From an uncultured Johnsonella sp. (lineage in GTDB: Bacteria > Bacillota > Clostridia > Lachnospirales > Lachnospiraceae), in contig CAJPUK010000142.1 of the NCBI GenBank assembly GCA_905373785.1, forward strand, positions 1-5,187: a stretch of DNA of 5,187 bases, in the 5' to 3' direction. This document shows, piece after piece, positions 5,151 to 5,187 of the stretch (positions within the stretch are counted from its first letter, which is position 1; every line of letters begins with the position of its first letter). The translations under genes were made by a program, and so were the position numbers. The notes beneath the pieces are model-generated. The model searched no databases. It was not told the DNA's origin and worked only from the letters and a program-made list of their open reading frames with translations.

Positions 5151-5187
5151 CTTCGGCAACAGCCTGACAGATATACATGTATAATAT

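Noticed and set aside
5172..5183. Perfect 12-base palindrome TATACATGTATA overlapping a TATAAT at 5180-5185
   Set aside because: No -35 at suitable distance and the gene beyond the edge is unseen. An operator cannot be supported from one AT-rich palindrome.
5109..5187. Plus-strand frame open to the window edge (reads like KVNEDELRQQPDRY)
   Set aside because: No start codon with a ribosome binding site after the upstream TAA. All three minus-strand frames are also open here, so openness is uninformative over this short length.

Overview
This AT-rich window has Gram-positive features: strong AGGAGG-type ribosome binding sites, a consensus sigma-A promoter, tRNA genes without encoded CCA, and a YlbM/TmcAL-type gene. 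Together with a small uncharacterised protein whose style I associate with anaerobic Clostridia, this points to a low-GC Firmicute, possibly a Lachnospiraceae-like clostridium. The family-level placement is a guess.

Layout. Positions 62-1327 (+) encode TmcAL, the acetate-dependent tRNA(Met) wobble cytidine acetyl ligase. A 378-bp AT-rich intergenic region follows, containing a long imperfect hairpin with a T8 tract. Positions 1706-4384 (+) form a tight four-gene set: a PLP-dependent cysteine desulfurase-family protein, a ten-helix YedE/YeeE-family transporter of the putative selenium-transporter type, a 68-aa TusA/YedF-like sulfur/selenium carrier with a CPEP motif, and a 71-aa DUF3343 (putative Se/S carrier) protein. 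Gaps between these genes are 1, 12 and 2 nt, so they are very probably one operon. Positions 4466-4702 (+) encode a 78-aa conserved-looking protein of unknown function with its own sigma-A-like promoter. Two tRNA genes lie on the minus strand: tRNA-Thr(CGU) at 4707-4779, convergent with the 78-aa gene, and tRNA-Glu(CUC) at 4908-4979, which has an excellent promoter and a clear intrinsic terminator. The last ~150 bases hold inverted repeats but no gene I can support.

How the genes fit together. The central operon looks like a selenium (or reactive sulfur) handling module. YedE would bring the chalcogen across the membrane, the desulfurase would mobilise S or Se from (seleno)cysteine, and the two small single-cysteine proteins (TusA-like and DUF3343) would carry it as a persulfide or selenopersulfide, plausibly toward selenophosphate synthetase (SelD). 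SelD and the other selenium-use genes are not in the window, so the selenium assignment rests on family resemblance and gene association. The TusA-like protein lacks the C-terminal DsrE-like domain usual in YedF, making this a compact version of the known module. I did not find a clearly new system; the best leads are the hairpin leader before the operon, the reduced YedF, the unknown 78-aa protein, and the crowded convergent end around tRNA-Thr.
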